Shown piece by piece: positions 63,135 through 64,000 of a DNA stretch of 64,000 nt. Under the pieces are notes generated by a model that saw only the letters and a program-made list of their open reading frames with translations, was not told the DNA's origin and did no database searches. Both the position numbers and the translations under genes were made by a program. Positions within the stretch are counted from its first letter, which is position 1, and every line of letters begins with the position of its first letter. Source of the stretch: Woeseiaceae bacterium (GTDB lineage Bacteria; Pseudomonadota; Gammaproteobacteria; Steroidobacterales; Woeseiaceae); contig JANQLK010000057.1 in the NCBI GenBank assembly GCA_028280615.1, forward strand, positions 124,001-188,000. Reading direction: 5' to 3'.

Positions 63135-64000
63135 CCCGTCCGCCTCGCGGCACCCGCCGAGCACGCCGACCGGAAACGCTCGAGCGTCGCATCGAGCGGC
63201 TGATTCGCGACGGTCTCGAGCATGTGCCGGGCGCGCCGTTCGCTGCGCAGGATGTAGCTGCGATTCTCCGGGTACAGCGCCGACCGCCAGTGCGCGATCA
63301 TCACGGTCGTCAGGTGTCGTGACAGGATGAGGTCGGGGAGCAACATGACCTCCTCGTCTTCGAGCGGCGCGACGGCCGCGTAGGCGGCGAGGAATTCGAC
63401 GACGGCGGCGAACGGATCGCCCTCGACCCGGCACAGGTAGGCGGCGGCGACCGCCACGTCGTTGACCCGCTCGGAGCGGACCGCGTCGCCGAAGTCGATG
63501 ACGCCGGCGACCTGCCCCGCGTCGTCGACGAGCACGTTGCTCGGGTTCATGTCGTTGTGCACGACCTGCCGCGCGAGAGCTGCAAGCCGCGGCTCGACGC
63601 TTGCGCGAAATCGATCGATACGCCGCTCGCAGGCGGCACGCAGCGCGGCATCGTCGACGTGCGGCAATAGCTCGCCGAGCGCCGCGGCGTTGTGGATGTC
63701 CCACGGCAGCGCGTAGTCGGCCGAGGGGTGATCGAAGTCCTCGAGCAGCCGCCCGAGCCGCGCGAGGATGCCGCCGGTTTGCGCTGCGACGCTGGTCCCG
63801 CCCGTCGCCTCGTCGAGCGGCGTGCCGTCGAGCCAGGTAAGGAGCCTGACGCGATGTACGTCGCCCGACGCCGTGACGGTCTCGAACAGGTGCTCGCCGT
63901 CCCGCGTCGGGACGACGCGCGGCGCGGGGAAAGCCGAATCGACGTCTGCCAGGTGCATGAGCAAACGGTTCTGGAAGTCCGTGACGCCGGCTTCCTCGGA
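63131..64000 (-). CDS. Phosphotransferase of the APH / hydroxylysine-kinase type (partial)
   Basis: Aminoglycoside-phosphotransferase-fold kinase, cut by the right edge; about 289 C-terminal residues are present and the true start is outside. The catalytic loop is VVHNDMNPSNVLVDD and the metal-binding Asp is in GVIDFGDAV. The combination with a class-III PLP phospho-lyase-like gene, overlapping ATGA, resembles the HYKK/PHYKPL pair of hydroxylysine breakdown, or an ethanolamine or choline-type kinase pathway. Substrate inferred only from context. Confidence 0.85.
   Translation of the reverse strand, partial: SEEAGVTDFQNRLLMHLADVDSAFPAPRVVPTRDGEHLFETVTASGDVHRVRLLTWLDGTPLDEATGGTSVAAQTGGILARLGRLLEDFDHPSADYALPWDIHNAAALGELLPHVDDAALRAACERRIDRFRASVEPRLAALARQVVHNDMNPSNVLVDDAGQVAGVIDFGDAVRSERVNDVAVAAAYLCRVEGDPFAAVVEFLAAYAAVAPLEDEEVMLLPDLILSRHLTTVMIAHWRSALYPENRSYILRSERRARHMLETVANQPLDATLERFRSACSAGAARRTG

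Overview
The window looks like chromosomal DNA from a GC-rich gammaproteobacterium outside the enteric and pseudomonad groups. Support comes from the divergent ponA / pilMNOPQ pair followed by aroK-aroB and hemE, the tesA-ybbA-ybbP neighbourhood, a DUF2007 gene, a YcgN-type Cys-cluster protein, hexameric-type citrate synthase and a stand-alone PEP carboxylase. I cannot name a genus. Most genes are densely packed, with four-base ATGA overlaps and frequent GTG/TTG starts. There is no rRNA gene, intact tRNA gene, CRISPR array or recognisable transposase or integrase.

Layout. 1-5124: end of rpmE, gltA, two predicted outer-membrane proteins and an exported amidohydrolase. 5131-8410 (minus): a conserved protein and ponA (PBP1A). 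8853-18523 (plus): pilMNOPQ, aroK, aroB, a dGTPase-like gene, pyrF and hemE, linking type IV pilus assembly, shikimate, pyrimidine and haem synthesis. 18542-26074: a TPR protein, a secreted HAF-repeat protein with a dockerin-like domain and an Asp/Ser tail, an MmyB-type regulator facing two small membrane proteins, and fadD and tesA. 26073-37628: the YbbA/YbbP-type ABC system, a Nudix hydrolase, a phospholipase D/cardiolipin-synthase-like lipoprotein and a set of mostly unlinked single genes.

37629-47463 is the accessory region. It holds a repetitive secreted protein with one YD motif, a Sec-exported Rhs protein with a variable C-terminal tip, and a small AT-richer gene right behind it (immunity candidate). 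After that come a 43-base imperfect direct repeat, a fragment resembling the 3' end of an initiator tRNA plus a terminator, a duplicated piece of the Rhs core, and a 5'-truncated, frameshifted TonB-dependent receptor. This is a recombination-scarred polymorphic-toxin locus.

47474-53927: ppc, a small conserved gene, a divergent protein that looks like a degenerate ribonucleotide reductase homologue, and an SLC13/RCK transporter. 53948-60929: a complete tryptophan operon, trpL-E-G-D-C-F-B-A plus DUF2007. It is preceded by a Trp-codon attenuator whose leader peptide starts almost at the predicted transcription start, so it would be leaderless. 60936-64000 (minus): a dihaem cytochrome c and a class-III aminotransferase / APH-type kinase pair resembling hydroxylysine or phosphoethanolamine catabolism.

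The observations most worth following are the leaderless trp attenuator, the Rhs tip with its adjacent gene, the tRNA-like scar, the ribonucleotide-reductase-like relic and a 24-base exact repeat shared by two distant gene boundaries.
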